Assembly: GCF_050753345.1 (NCBI RefSeq) | Contig: NZ_JBLZFX010000001.1 | Span: forward strand, 62,001-126,000 | Direction of reading: 5' to 3' | From: Alkalinema pantanalense | GTDB lineage: Bacteria > Cyanobacteriota > Cyanobacteriia > Leptolyngbyales > Leptolyngbyaceae | Length of the DNA: 64,000 nucleotides | Shown here: positions 35,641-44,376 of the stretch, one piece after another | Position numbering within the stretch: the first letter of the stretch is position 1 | Layout of the letters: each line of letters opens with the position of its first letter | Notes under the pieces: generated by a model | Told to the model about the DNA's origin: nothing | The model's input: only the letters and a program-made list of their open reading frames with translations | The model's database searches: none | Position numbers and translations under genes: made by a program

Positions 35641-36312
35641 GTGAATATATTGTCGATGCTCGCTCGCCTTCAAGGAACTTTGACACAAGCGGATGTAGAG
35701 CAAATGATTTTGCTGGCATCCGATCGTAGGTCTAGTCTTGAGGGAAAAGACATTAACTTGGTAGTTGGTTATTCCAACTCTCCCAAAAGTCAGGCTGCGC
35801 TTGACCTGACTCTTTGGATTGCCCATCAAACGCGATTGGCCACGAGCCAATTGGTCACCGTTCAAGTTGTCTATGTGGTTGAAGACGCGCCAGCTCCCAA
35901 TCTAGCTTCGGCTGGGGACTGGCGTACCATTAGTCGGGCTGATATCAAACGTAGTCAAATCCTACGCACTTCGGAAGCAGCTATCCGAGAGACCCGTTCT
36001 AGGGAGCAGTCCTCTCGGCAACGCAGCAGCAATGTTGCGGTACTAGAAGCTCCGATCGATCGTGTCCATCAATTTGAGCAGGCTGATCACATTCTTTGGC
36101 AAGCTCGCTGTCTTGCAGATGAGTGGCGTGGCTCTCTTAAGACCCATCTTCGCTTTGGCCAAGTGGCTCACGAGCTACGTCATGTAGTCAGTGAAGAAGA
36201 TGCAGCTCTACTGATTGTGGGGTGTCAATCAACAAAAGCACCACTCATTCGACAACTAGGTTCCAATTTCCCTTGTCCTGTCTTAGGCGTTCCTGACCTT
36301 CAAAACGATTAG
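35641..36312 (+). CDS. Universal stress protein (UspA-like)
   Basis: This 223-residue protein has a UspA-type fold: an N-terminal strand INLVVGYSNSPKSQAALDLTL (positions 38-58), a middle segment of about 60 charged residues (KRSQILRTSEAAIRETRSREQ), and the C-terminal half with LLIVGCQSTKAPLIRQLGSNFPCPVLGVP. The nucleotide-binding glycine loop of ATP-binding Usp proteins is only partly matched, so ATP binding is uncertain. Translation starts at a GTG with GAGAGG nine bases upstream; that site lies in a hairpin that the upstream c-di-AMP riboswitch could control. Context therefore suggests a role in osmotic or ionic stress. Confidence 0.85.
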   Translation: MNILSMLARLQGTLTQADVEQMILLASDRRSSLEGKDINLVVGYSNSPKSQAALDLTLWIAHQTRLATSQLVTVQVVYVVEDAPAPNLASAGDWRTISRADIKRSQILRTSEAAIRETRSREQSSRQRSSNVAVLEAPIDRVHQFEQADHILWQARCLADEWRGSLKTHLRFGQVAHELRHVVSEEDAALLIVGCQSTKAPLIRQLGSNFPCPVLGVPDLQND

Positions 36313-36455
36313 TTAGCCCATTGGTTAGCCAGTTAATTTTGGCTGGCCAGTCAGCTAATCGGTCAACCCATGGGGATACAAGCTGCCTGGACAAAGGGCA
36401 GGGGAACATCATCCGGCCATTATACTGGAGTGGCAAAATTCCCAACGGATCCGCT

Positions 36456-38600
36456 CTATATCTGCTGCATGACTTTGGTCAGCAAAGTGGCTGGAAGTTT
36501 AGACATGGCTGCGTTTTGTCCAGGTAACCCGAGTTGTTCATGGTAGGTTCGCACCACTTGAACAATGCCATCCAAAGCTGCTTCTTGGAGGTCAACATTG
36601 CTTTGCCATCCAGTCCATGCCTGCAAGTGATGGTATAGGGCGGCGGACAAATACTCCGATCGAGCCGTAGCTTCCAAAGGCGCACGATACTGGGTCACAG
36701 CCTGATGATAGGCCGAGGCCAAGTTGTGATGGGTGGCCCAGGGATCGAAGTTAAGGGGGCCTCCACCGGATTGCTTCAGAATATCCACCATATCCAACGC
36801 CGCTAAGTAAGCAACGATCGCATCTTGGAGATAGGTAACAATATGATCTGGATGGGTAGCTGGATCATTGGCTAGATGCCAGTAGGCTGTACCGAGGTTA
36901 TTTTGGGTCGCAGCATAGCCATTGGGAGCTGCATCCGGCGTGCGATAGAGCAAGGCAACCCGATAGGCCGAGATCGCTGACTGAAGAAGATTTTGGGAAG
37001 TTTGCTCAATCGTGGGATTAAGGTTTTCGCATTGCGACAAATTCCAGTAAGCCGTGCCTAGGTTGTTCTGAATCATGGCATAGGGCAACGGCTGTTGTTC
37101 TGGATCGTAAAACGGCAAAGCTGCACCGTAGGCAGCAATGGCTTGCTGAAGGTTAACAATGGGCTGCTGATATTGGGCTAAACTCCAGTACGTGGTTCCT
37201 AAGTTATTTTGAATCGCAGCGTAGCGCTGGGGATCCTGGTCTGCAGTGCGATGCTGGATGGCCTGCATATAGGCTGAGATTGATCGCTGCAAATTCTCTG
37301 CTGGCTGGCTGTACTGCGCTAAATCCCCATAGGCTGCGCCCAGATTATTCTGCACCATGGCATAGTGCAAGGGTGTCTCTGCGGGATTGATTAATTCGAT
37401 CGCGGCTTCGTAGGTTTGAATGGCTTGAGCTAGGGCTGCTGACTGTTCGGGATCAGATGGGTTCGATCGACTGAGTAGCCAGTAGAGATTAGCTTGATCA
37501 TTCAAGACTTCTGAGCAGGTCTCCGGCGCATCCGACAAGTAGGGTAAAGCCTGCCCATAGGCTTGAATCCCTAGGGCGAAATTCTCTGACACGGGATTTT
37601 GGTCTGCTTGATCACGGTACCAATCCCCCAAATGGCGATAGGCGGCGGCAAGTTCGGCATGCCGCAATGGCTGTTGCTGCTGTAAATACTCAATTTGTCG
37701 AATCCAACAGGTGGGTTGCAAGCTTGCATCTTGCGGAGAAAGAACCTCATTCCCTGACTCCCCAGGCAGGTCGATCGCGGCTTCAGGTACCGTTTCAGGA
37801 GCTGTTTCTTGATCATCGGTTTCAACCCTTTGGACAACGGCAGCCAGCACATAATCCGCCAACTCATGTTCCGCTGAAGTGAGTGAAGTCGTTGCAGGCG
37901 ATGGCGGGGTAAGGACAGCAGCAGCCCGGTGGGTGACAAGGGTCGTTGGGGGAGGACAGGCAACAGTATCCGCCGAATCGGTTAATTGAGGAAAGGGATC
38001 GCCTTCAAATTCGAAGGTTCCTGTATGCCACCGCCAAAATTCCGGAGCAGATTGTTGAATCGATCGCAACCAAGGACGGGACACCCACAGGACTAAACTC
38101 CAGGGGGTTTCTCCATAGCCACGACCAAAAGCCCGGAGATGATTCAAAAAGGCTCGCTGGAGATGAGCAGGTTGGCGCGTTAACTTTTCAATACCCAAAA
38201 TTTGGAAGACTGGATGACCCGGCTTGGTGGGCTGGTGCAGCAACCACTGGGCAATTTGGCCCCGTAGATCAGGATGGGCAGTTTTGAGATTTAATCGAAT
38301 GAAAGAAATGGGGTCGATGGGAACGGCCCAGGGATCTTCTGGCAAAGCAGCAGAGCCTTCAGAGGAGGCAGAAACACAGACCCAATGGCTTGCTTCATGA
38401 CGCACTTCTTGTTCTAAGAGGAGAGAAATGCGATCGCGTAAAGCCATGTCATCACAAACCGCGATTAACAGTTGGCGACGCAAGCGTAACCCTAACGTCA
38501 TCCGAAGACGCGCATAGACCTGTCGATTGCGGCTGGATAGGGAGTGAGCAATCTCAGTCACAGAAGGATCAGAATGGGGTGGGCGGTCAGCGAGTAGCAT
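36456..38600 (-). CDS. Large TPR protein with N-terminal NTPase-like region
   Basis: This 714-residue cytoplasmic protein has two parts. Residues 1 to about 220 resemble a degenerate P-loop-type fold (RRQLLIAVCDDMALRDRISLLLE, PVFQILGIEKLTRQP, WSLVLWVSRPWLRSI) but show no Walker A. Residues 300 to about 650 contain TPR units, several nearly identical, centred on YAMIQNNLGTAYWNLSQ, YAAIQNNLGTTYWSLAQY and YAATQNNLGTAYWHLAN. Between them is a Pro/Thr-rich linker (about 222-300). It has no signal peptide. It is probably a scaffold in signalling or stress; function is unknown. It converges with the Usp gene. Confidence 0.75.
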   Translation of the reverse strand: MLLADRPPHSDPSVTEIAHSLSSRNRQVYARLRMTLGLRLRRQLLIAVCDDMALRDRISLLLEQEVRHEASHWVCVSASSEGSAALPEDPWAVPIDPISFIRLNLKTAHPDLRGQIAQWLLHQPTKPGHPVFQILGIEKLTRQPAHLQRAFLNHLRAFGRGYGETPWSLVLWVSRPWLRSIQQSAPEFWRWHTGTFEFEGDPFPQLTDSADTVACPPPTTLVTHRAAAVLTPPSPATTSLTSAEHELADYVLAAVVQRVETDDQETAPETVPEAAIDLPGESGNEVLSPQDASLQPTCWIRQIEYLQQQQPLRHAELAAAYRHLGDWYRDQADQNPVSENFALGIQAYGQALPYLSDAPETCSEVLNDQANLYWLLSRSNPSDPEQSAALAQAIQTYEAAIELINPAETPLHYAMVQNNLGAAYGDLAQYSQPAENLQRSISAYMQAIQHRTADQDPQRYAAIQNNLGTTYWSLAQYQQPIVNLQQAIAAYGAALPFYDPEQQPLPYAMIQNNLGTAYWNLSQCENLNPTIEQTSQNLLQSAISAYRVALLYRTPDAAPNGYAATQNNLGTAYWHLANDPATHPDHIVTYLQDAIVAYLAALDMVDILKQSGGGPLNFDPWATHHNLASAYHQAVTQYRAPLEATARSEYLSAALYHHLQAWTGWQSNVDLQEAALDGIVQVVRTYHEQLGLPGQNAAMSKLPATLLTKVMQQI

Positions 38601-38940
38601 TCAAGATAACCTAAGAGTGAAGCGATTGATCCATTTTGGAGGCGGGATACTCTATAGTTCAGAGATCCCAATGTATTCTCAGGATGAAACTTTGCCCTCA
38701 CACCACAAACTGCTCCTATACAAAACAGGCTCCCGATCTCCATCCAGGACGTCTATCAAGTACGTCATATCAAGAAACAGGAACCTAGTTAACTTTAGCC
38801 ACACAAAGCTTTAGCTACACAAAGGATATAGAGGATGGGGTGTAAGAAATGGGGCTGTGTATCCACTGCACTGGATGCCCTTAAAGCGGGTGCGACCCCA
38901 TCTCTACCTTAAGAAAATAATGTTTAGAACACGACAATGG
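38601..38940. other. 340-bp intergenic region between TPR and psb34 genes
   Basis: No gene or RNA was recognised. Plus-strand open frames here have no family features and partly overlap psb34 in antisense. The TPR gene promoter should lie in this segment. Confidence 0.45.
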
Positions 38941-39111
38941 TTAAGACACGATCGCTGCGACGGCAATCAATCCCCCCACCAGAACTGCCGTACCAATCCC
39001 GAAGATGAGGTAGGTACGCTTTTGGCTATCTGTCATGGGATCAGCCTGATACATTTTGGGCTCGCGCGCAAAGTTATTTAAACGTCCGTCATCATCCTTA
39101 ACGTAAGGCAT
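38941..39111 (-). CDS. psb34: Photosystem II assembly protein Psb34
   Basis: This gene encodes a 56-residue single-helix protein. Reading the minus strand from the ATG at 39111 gives MPYVKDDDGRLNNFAREPK, then MYQADPMTDSQKRTYLIFG and a C-terminal membrane helix (TAVLVGGLIAVAAIVS). This matches the cyanobacterial Psb34 family: the GRLNNFAxEPKxY segment and the C-terminal VLVGG helix. Psb34 was found bound to CP47-containing photosystem II assembly intermediates, where it competes with high-light-inducible proteins. Too short for most length cut-offs, it is unlinked here to other photosystem II genes. A five-copy 13-bp repeat lies about 130 bp upstream. Confidence 0.9.
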   Translation of the reverse strand: MPYVKDDDGRLNNFAREPKMYQADPMTDSQKRTYLIFGIGTAVLVGGLIAVAAIVS

Positions 39112-39242
39112 GCATTACCCTCAATCTTTCGGTCAACTGTAACAAGTTGTTGGTAATCGCCTGCTAAGATCGTTGCAAAACTCAGCAGTTCTTTATAGAA
39201 GTTTAGAAACCTTTGTCAATATTCAAGATTTGACTTCTACAG

Positions 39243-39307
39243 GTTGTCTTGGCAAGTTCTCTTAGTAGGTTCTCTTGGTAGATTGTCTTGGTAGATTGTC
39301 TTGGCGG
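39243..39307. repeat. 13-bp tandem repeat, five copies
   Basis: Five consecutive units follow each other without gaps: GTTGTCTTGGCAA, GTTCTCTTAGTAG, GTTCTCTTGGTAG, ATTGTCTTGGTAG and ATTGTCTTGGCGG. Neighbouring units differ at one to four positions. The array lies between the thiG stop and the psb34 start on a common transcription direction. Confidence 0.88.
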
Positions 39308-39369
39308 GATTACAGTTCATCCTCTGAACTGCCCCTAGGAGAAAACCGACTGTTCCGGTGGTAATACCC

Positions 39370-40209
39370 TCAACCTGTGATGGTTCCGGTGAGGGGAGAG
39401 CTTGCACTAGCATAGGCTTTCACAGGAATTCGACCGGCTTGGTAAGCTAGCCGTCCTGCCCGAGCGGCCAATCCCATTGCCGTCGCCATGGCCGCCGGAT
39501 TAGCCGCCTGGGCGATCGCGGTGTTGATCAATAGAGCTGAGGCTCCAAGTTCCATAGCTTGAGCAGCTTCACTCGGCGTTCCAATACCCGCATCAACCAC
39601 CACAGGCACCGTCGCATTCTCGATGATGATTTGGATATTGGCGAGGTTACGAATACCTTGACCTGAACCGATCGGAGACCCCAAGGGCATCACGGTTGCA
39701 CAACCAACTTCTTCCAAGCGCTGGGCGAGCAACGGATCTGCATTGATATAGGGCAGAACGGCAAAACCTTCTTTGACCAATTGTTCGGCTGCTTGCAGGG
39801 TTCCGATCGGGTCAGGTAACAGGTATTTCCCATCGGGGATCACTTCCAGTTTGACAAAATTATTATCTTCTTGACCGAGTAATTTTGCCATTTCCCGTCC
39901 CAATCGGGCCACTCGAATAGCCTCTTCCGCCGTTTGACAGCCTGCGGTATTGGGTAACATCCAGATTTTGCGCCAGTCGATCGCGTCCGCCAGTCCTTCA
40001 TGCCCCGGTGCATTGGTTTGGACTCGGCGCACTGCCACCGTCACGATTTCACAGCCACTGGCGGCAATGCTGGTCCGCATTTCCTCAAAATTGCGGTATT
40101 TTCCTGTTCCCGTCATCAAGCGGGAGCGAAAGGTACGACCCGCGATCGTCAGACAATCTTCCGTTAGCGTCCCTTCTGTAGATGCAATGGGCTGATCTAA
40201 AGTCTGCAT
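39370..40209 (-). CDS. thiG: Thiazole synthase ThiG
   Basis: This 279-residue TIM-barrel enzyme forms the thiamine thiazole from DXP, dehydroglycine and ThiS-thiocarboxylate. The Schiff-base lysine is K120 in FVKLEVIPDGKYLLPDP. The phosphate-binding loops VMPLGSPIGSGQG and PVVVDAGIGTPSEAAQAMELG are intact. The N-terminal 15 residues are a short extension before LTIAGRTFRSRLMTGTGKY. No thiS gene is visible next to it. thiO, which supplies dehydroglycine, lies nearby on the same strand but is separated by an oppositely oriented acetyltransferase gene. Confidence 0.97.
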   Translation of the reverse strand: MQTLDQPIASTEGTLTEDCLTIAGRTFRSRLMTGTGKYRNFEEMRTSIAASGCEIVTVAVRRVQTNAPGHEGLADAIDWRKIWMLPNTAGCQTAEEAIRVARLGREMAKLLGQEDNNFVKLEVIPDGKYLLPDPIGTLQAAEQLVKEGFAVLPYINADPLLAQRLEEVGCATVMPLGSPIGSGQGIRNLANIQIIIENATVPVVVDAGIGTPSEAAQAMELGASALLINTAIAQAANPAAMATAMGLAARAGRLAYQAGRIPVKAYASASSPLTGTITG

Positions 40210-40453
40210 AGCCTCTGCCTCAATTCAAAATATCTCAAGTCCTTAGGGAAACCCAGGAATCTGATCATACTGCTGTAGCTTCAACGATCGAGGCTTTAAA
40301 CTAGAGTTTTCTAAGATTTGCAGAACTTCCACTGACTGCAGCCTCAAAATTGCACCATTGAAAATCGCGCCATTCAATTGCTGGAACAGATAAAAGCAAT
40401 GGGATTTTGATCAAATTGCCCGTTGCATTAGCTTCAGATCTGCGGTACACGCT

Positions 40454-41014
40454 GTGATTGAAACATCTCGCCTGATTCTGCGGCCCTTAACGGAAGACGA
40501 TTTTATTCCGCTTTGTGTACTGTTTGCCGATCCAGCTGTGATGCAGTATGTCGGGGATGGACAGCCTCGATCGCCCCAATCCACCACCAAGTATCTGCAA
40601 TGGGTGATCGATCACCAAAAGCAGTATGGCTTTAGTCTTTTGGCCGTAATCCGTAAATCAGATAATCGCTGGATTGGGCAATGCGGTCTATGGCATTTAG
40701 AGCACAGTGAGGAAATCGAGACTGAAAAAATCGAGACGGAGGAAATCGAGTTGGGCTATAAATTTATGCAGGATTGTTGGGGCCAGGGATACGCCACGGA
40801 AGCCAGTTTGGCAACTCTTGACTACGGCTTTACAACGTTAGCGTTAGACCGCATTTGCGCGATCGCCCAACCGGCCAACCGAGCCTCCCAAAGAGTCCTG
40901 CACAAGGTGGGGATGCACTACGAGAAAACGGGGCAATACTACGGCCAAACCTGTGTGTACTACGCAGTGAATCGCGACCAATGGAACGCAGGTAACAAAG
41001 CATCGGCTTCTTGA
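40454..41014 (+). CDS. GNAT acetyltransferase (RimJ/RimL-like)
   Basis: This 186-residue protein is a GNAT N-acetyltransferase. It has the usual start IETSRLILRPLTEDDF, the GQCGLWHLE strand, the acetyl-CoA loop CWGQGYATEASLATLDYGF, and the C-terminal ANRASQRVLHKVGMHYEKTG. An acidic insert (EEIETEKIETEEIELGY) replaces the usual short loop and is coded by a 15-bp near-repeat. Translation starts at a GTG. The acceptor substrate is unknown. It overlaps the 3' end of thiO by 55 bp in a convergent arrangement. Confidence 0.87.
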   Translation: MIETSRLILRPLTEDDFIPLCVLFADPAVMQYVGDGQPRSPQSTTKYLQWVIDHQKQYGFSLLAVIRKSDNRWIGQCGLWHLEHSEEIETEKIETEEIELGYKFMQDCWGQGYATEASLATLDYGFTTLALDRICAIAQPANRASQRVLHKVGMHYEKTGQYYGQTCVYYAVNRDQWNAGNKASAS

Positions 41015-42027
41015 TGTAAGACCCAATTTGCAACGATTTGTCCAGTAATGGGCGTCAGCAAAATTCCATTGCGATAATGACCAGTTGCCAAGGTTAGATT
41101 TTCATAGGGACTTGCCCCCAGGAAGGGTAACTCGTCCGGTGTTGCAGGACGGTAGCCATACCAAAATTCCTCGATCGTATAATTCGCGATTTCGGGAACC
41201 AGTCGAGTCGCCCGCCCCATCAACTGCTGCATCCCCGCAGGGGTGTTCCCCGGCAGAAATCCCACATTTTCGCTGGTGGCTCCAATAACAATTCGACCGT
41301 CCTGGCGCGGCACAATATAGCTTTCGGAACCAAATAATACCGTTTGTAAGGGTAATTGCGTGGGATCAGGCACCCGTACCGCCATCATTTGACCTTTGCG
41401 CGGCACGACGGGAATCTGCAGCAAATCCTGACTCCAGGCTCCCGTGGCTAAAATATAATGCGCTGCTTGATAATCGCCATGACTGGTGCGTAGATGGGTA
41501 ACCCGATCGATCTGACGCACAACCTCTTGCACCGCGACCCCTGGGTAAATGGTCACGCCCAGTTCCTGTACTGCTAACCAAAGCGATCGAGCCAACTTGC
41601 GACTATCCACCTGGGCATCTTCAGGAAACCACCAGCCACCGATGACTTCATCACTTAAGTGCGATTGCCGTTCATGGATCATCGAGGCAGCTTGCCATTG
41701 AGTCACATCATGGGAAAAATCTGCTTGGCAATAGGCCGGAGCCAGAATGCCACAGGGCCAATAATCCGTAGCATAGCCAGAAATTGCTTCTAATTTTTGG
41801 CTCCATCCAGGATAAAGATCGCGGCTACGAATACACAATTCTCGCATCGCACCGGACGGAATTCCCTCCGCTTGGGGGGCTAACATTCCGGCAGCCGCCT
41901 GACTCGCTGCTTCTTCAAACTGACGACAGAGAATCGCAACCGAAGCGCCTTGAAGCTTGAGCTCTAGCGCGATCGCGAGACCAATCACACCACCGCCTAG
42001 AATGAGAATATCCGCTGTCGTTTTCAT
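40960..42027 (-). CDS. thiO: Glycine oxidase ThiO
   Basis: This 355-residue DadA-type flavoenzyme oxidises glycine to the imine used by ThiG in thiamine biosynthesis. FAD binding is shown by ILILGGGVIGLAIALELKLQG (starting at residue 7), followed by AASQAAAGMLAPQAE. The C-terminal region has EEFWYGYRPATPDELPFLG and LATGHYRNGILLTPITG, typical of ThiO. In many cyanobacteria thiO is fused or adjacent to thiG; here they are separate and split by the acetyltransferase gene. Confidence 0.94.
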   Translation of the reverse strand: MKTTADILILGGGVIGLAIALELKLQGASVAILCRQFEEAASQAAAGMLAPQAEGIPSGAMRELCIRSRDLYPGWSQKLEAISGYATDYWPCGILAPAYCQADFSHDVTQWQAASMIHERQSHLSDEVIGGWWFPEDAQVDSRKLARSLWLAVQELGVTIYPGVAVQEVVRQIDRVTHLRTSHGDYQAAHYILATGAWSQDLLQIPVVPRKGQMMAVRVPDPTQLPLQTVLFGSESYIVPRQDGRIVIGATSENVGFLPGNTPAGMQQLMGRATRLVPEIANYTIEEFWYGYRPATPDELPFLGASPYENLTLATGHYRNGILLTPITGQIVANWVLHQEADALLPAFHWSRFTA

Positions 42028-42142
42028 AACTAAAAATCGGGGCGACCCATCAAGCCAGCCCCGATCCTAACATCAACACTATTACGGAAGAACCAATGAT
42101 TCTATAGTCGCGGCCATTGCGATGATCATTGCCTCGATCGCC

Positions 42143-42538
42143 TTACCAACCCGCTGAAACAGGAGTTGTAGTTGTTGGTTGATTGGGAGTTCCAGTAGCG
42201 CTGGTACCAGCACTATTTGCAGGAGTTGCATTGGTACCCGTCGAAGTTCCTGTATTAGCCGACTGTTGCTTTTGGCCCGGTTGAGATTGCTGTGCATCGC
42301 GGGGATTAGCCTCAACCGCTGTGGAGGTGACTTGGGCTTGTTTGTTGGCAGGCGCAACTGCTGAGGTAACCCCAGTTCGGTTAGGGGTGGTGTTATTGGT
42401 TGAAACCGGAGTGGCTTTGTTGGACTGCACTTGATTCGTTCCTAGAAAAGGACGAATTCCAGCCAGCGAGGCTAACCAGGCAAAAGATAGCAGAATGAGG
42501 ACGCCTCCCACCACTCTACCAATAATATTCATACCCAT
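42143..42538 (-). CDS. Small membrane-anchored low-complexity protein
   Basis: This 131-residue protein has one N-terminal hydrophobic helix (VVGGVLILLSFAWLASLAG) and a tail made almost only of Thr, Ser, Asn, Gln, Pro and Ala (SANTGTSTGTNATPANSAG). It is probably anchored in the membrane with a disordered outer tail. No family is recognised. A second ATG at 42532 (MNIIGRVV) could be the real start. It lies between ndhD and thiO on the same strand. The reality of the gene is likely but not certain. Confidence 0.6.
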   Translation of the reverse strand: MGMNIIGRVVGGVLILLSFAWLASLAGIRPFLGTNQVQSNKATPVSTNNTTPNRTGVTSAVAPANKQAQVTSTAVEANPRDAQQSQPGQKQQSANTGTSTGTNATPANSAGTSATGTPNQPTTTTPVSAGW

Positions 42539-42687
42539 AAATTTAGATGAAATGAGTGAACAGCAAAATTTTCATGCTCTAACTCATTGTATTGGGGTTG
42601 CCCAAAATAGTGACATGATTTCACGAACTTTCAGGATCTGTGGGGATTTTTAAGGCTTAGACAATCAAGTACAAATTCCTAACAAAC

Positions 42688-42724
42688 AAGACCCCTAAAG
42701 AAGCGATTCTTCAGGGGTCTTGGC
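42688..42724 (-). terminator. Terminator of ndhD
   Basis: CAAGACCCCTAAAGAA (42688-42703) pairs with TTCTTCAGGGGTCTTG (42708-42723), 15 of 16 positions, with a GCGA loop. On the minus strand it is followed by TTTGTTAGG. It lies 60 bp past the ndhD stop. Confidence 0.92.
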
Positions 42725-42783
42725 GTTTATAAGGATTGTTTCAACCGCTAGCACGATGCTGGGGGAAGCAATGATTGAACAAT

Positions 42784-44376
42784 CTATTTCACGATCGAGA
42801 CAAGCTTAGGTGCAGCAAGCTCAGGAGCCATAGAAACTTGGGGGAATTGCGTCGGCTGACCTGCTAAGGTAGGCAACGCATTCCGAGCATGGCTCGCGAT
42901 TTGGACTGTTTTCACATCATAGGTTTGGGTTACTAGCTTGGGATACAAGCCAATACCCATGATGGGTAGCAAAAAGCTGGCAGCAATAAACAATTCACGG
43001 GGCTTCACATCCAAGAAGACTTGACCTTCCACTGCTTTGCCTTCCTTGCCATAGAACATTTCCCGCAGCATGGAGAGCAGATAGATCGGCGTGATAATTA
43101 GACCGACCGCCGCCAGTACAACCACAACGGTTTTGAATTCCGTGCTGTAGATATCACTGTTGCTGAAGCCGAGGAAGACCATTAATTCCCCAACGAAGCC
43201 GCTCATTCCCGGCAACGCCAAAGACGCCATAGAAGCTGTAGTAAACAGGGCAAAAGCCGAAGGCATTTTCTTGCCCAATCCGCCCATTTCATCCAAGTTC
43301 AAGGTATGGGTTCGATCGTAGGTAACCCCAGCCAGGAAGAAGAGGGCTGCAGCAATCAACCCGTGGGACACCATTTGTAGAACCGCTCCACTCATGCCCA
43401 GTTCCGTATAAGAGGCCACCCCAAGTAAGACAAACCCCATGTGGGAAATGGAGGAATAGGCCATCCGCCGCTTGAGATTCCGTTGAGCAAAGGAAGCCAG
43501 TGAACCGTAGACAATATTGACAACACCTAGTACTGCCAACACCGGGGCAAAGTAAACATGGGCATGGGGCAGCATTTCCACGTTCATGCGGATCAAGGCA
43601 TAGCCCCCCATTTTGAGCAGCACCCCAGCCAGAATCATCGAAACGGGTGCAGAGGCTTCTCCGTGGGCATCGGGCAACCACGTGTGGAGGGGGAATACAG
43701 AGAGCTTGACACCGTAGGCAACCAGTAATCCCGCATAAACTAAGAGTTCAAATCCTAGTTTGTAATCCTTCAGGCCCAGTTCCGTCAAATTAAAGGTGAC
43801 ATTGCCGCCATAAAAGGCCATGGCCAGCCCAGCAACCAGGATAAAAATCGACGCGATCGCGGTATAGAGAATAAACTTGGTGGCAGCGTATCGACGCTTG
43901 GCCCCCCCCCAAACAGCAATTAAGATATAAACCGGAACCAGTTCCAGTTCCCAAATGCAGAAGAACTGCAACAAATCCTGGGCACAGAACACCCCAATTT
44001 GGGCGCTGTACATTAGCAGCATCAGAAAATAAAAAAGCCGGGGCTTTTCCTTCACCTGCCACCCGGCCAGAATAGAGAGAGTCGTAACCAATCCCGTCAG
44101 AACCACCAGCGGCATCGAAATACCATCGATCGCTAAGGACCAATTCAGCCCCAGTTGGGGAATCCAGGAATAATTTTCAACGAGTTGATAGGCGGACTGA
44201 GTGAAGTCGTAGTGCTGCCAAAGGGCGTAGATGATGAGTGCAAAATTGGTCAGACCCACACCCAGGGCATAGGAACGGACGGTTTTGCCTTCTTTGTCGG
44301 GCAGAAACGGGATGAGAAGCGACGCCACGATCGGCAATAGGATAATGGCGCTGAGCCAAGGAAATGCAGTGTTCAC
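42784..44376 (-). CDS. ndhD: NAD(P)H-quinone oxidoreductase subunit 4 (NdhD)
   Basis: This 530-residue antiporter-like membrane subunit belongs to the photosynthetic NDH-1 complex in the thylakoid membrane (respiration and cyclic electron flow). About 14 helices are visible. Family hallmarks are LELVPVYILIAVWGG with the conserved Glu, YGVKLSVFPLHTWLPDAHGEA, ISHMGFVLLG and MVSHGLIAAALFFLAG. The sequence resembles NdhD1 of NDH-1L rather than the CO2-uptake forms; this is a judgement by eye. Translation starts at a GTG. No ndhF is adjacent, although ndhF1-ndhD1 pairs are common elsewhere. Confidence 0.96.
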   Translation of the reverse strand: MNTAFPWLSAIILLPIVASLLIPFLPDKEGKTVRSYALGVGLTNFALIIYALWQHYDFTQSAYQLVENYSWIPQLGLNWSLAIDGISMPLVVLTGLVTTLSILAGWQVKEKPRLFYFLMLLMYSAQIGVFCAQDLLQFFCIWELELVPVYILIAVWGGAKRRYAATKFILYTAIASIFILVAGLAMAFYGGNVTFNLTELGLKDYKLGFELLVYAGLLVAYGVKLSVFPLHTWLPDAHGEASAPVSMILAGVLLKMGGYALIRMNVEMLPHAHVYFAPVLAVLGVVNIVYGSLASFAQRNLKRRMAYSSISHMGFVLLGVASYTELGMSGAVLQMVSHGLIAAALFFLAGVTYDRTHTLNLDEMGGLGKKMPSAFALFTTASMASLALPGMSGFVGELMVFLGFSNSDIYSTEFKTVVVVLAAVGLIITPIYLLSMLREMFYGKEGKAVEGQVFLDVKPRELFIAASFLLPIMGIGLYPKLVTQTYDVKTVQIASHARNALPTLAGQPTQFPQVSMAPELAAPKLVSIVK

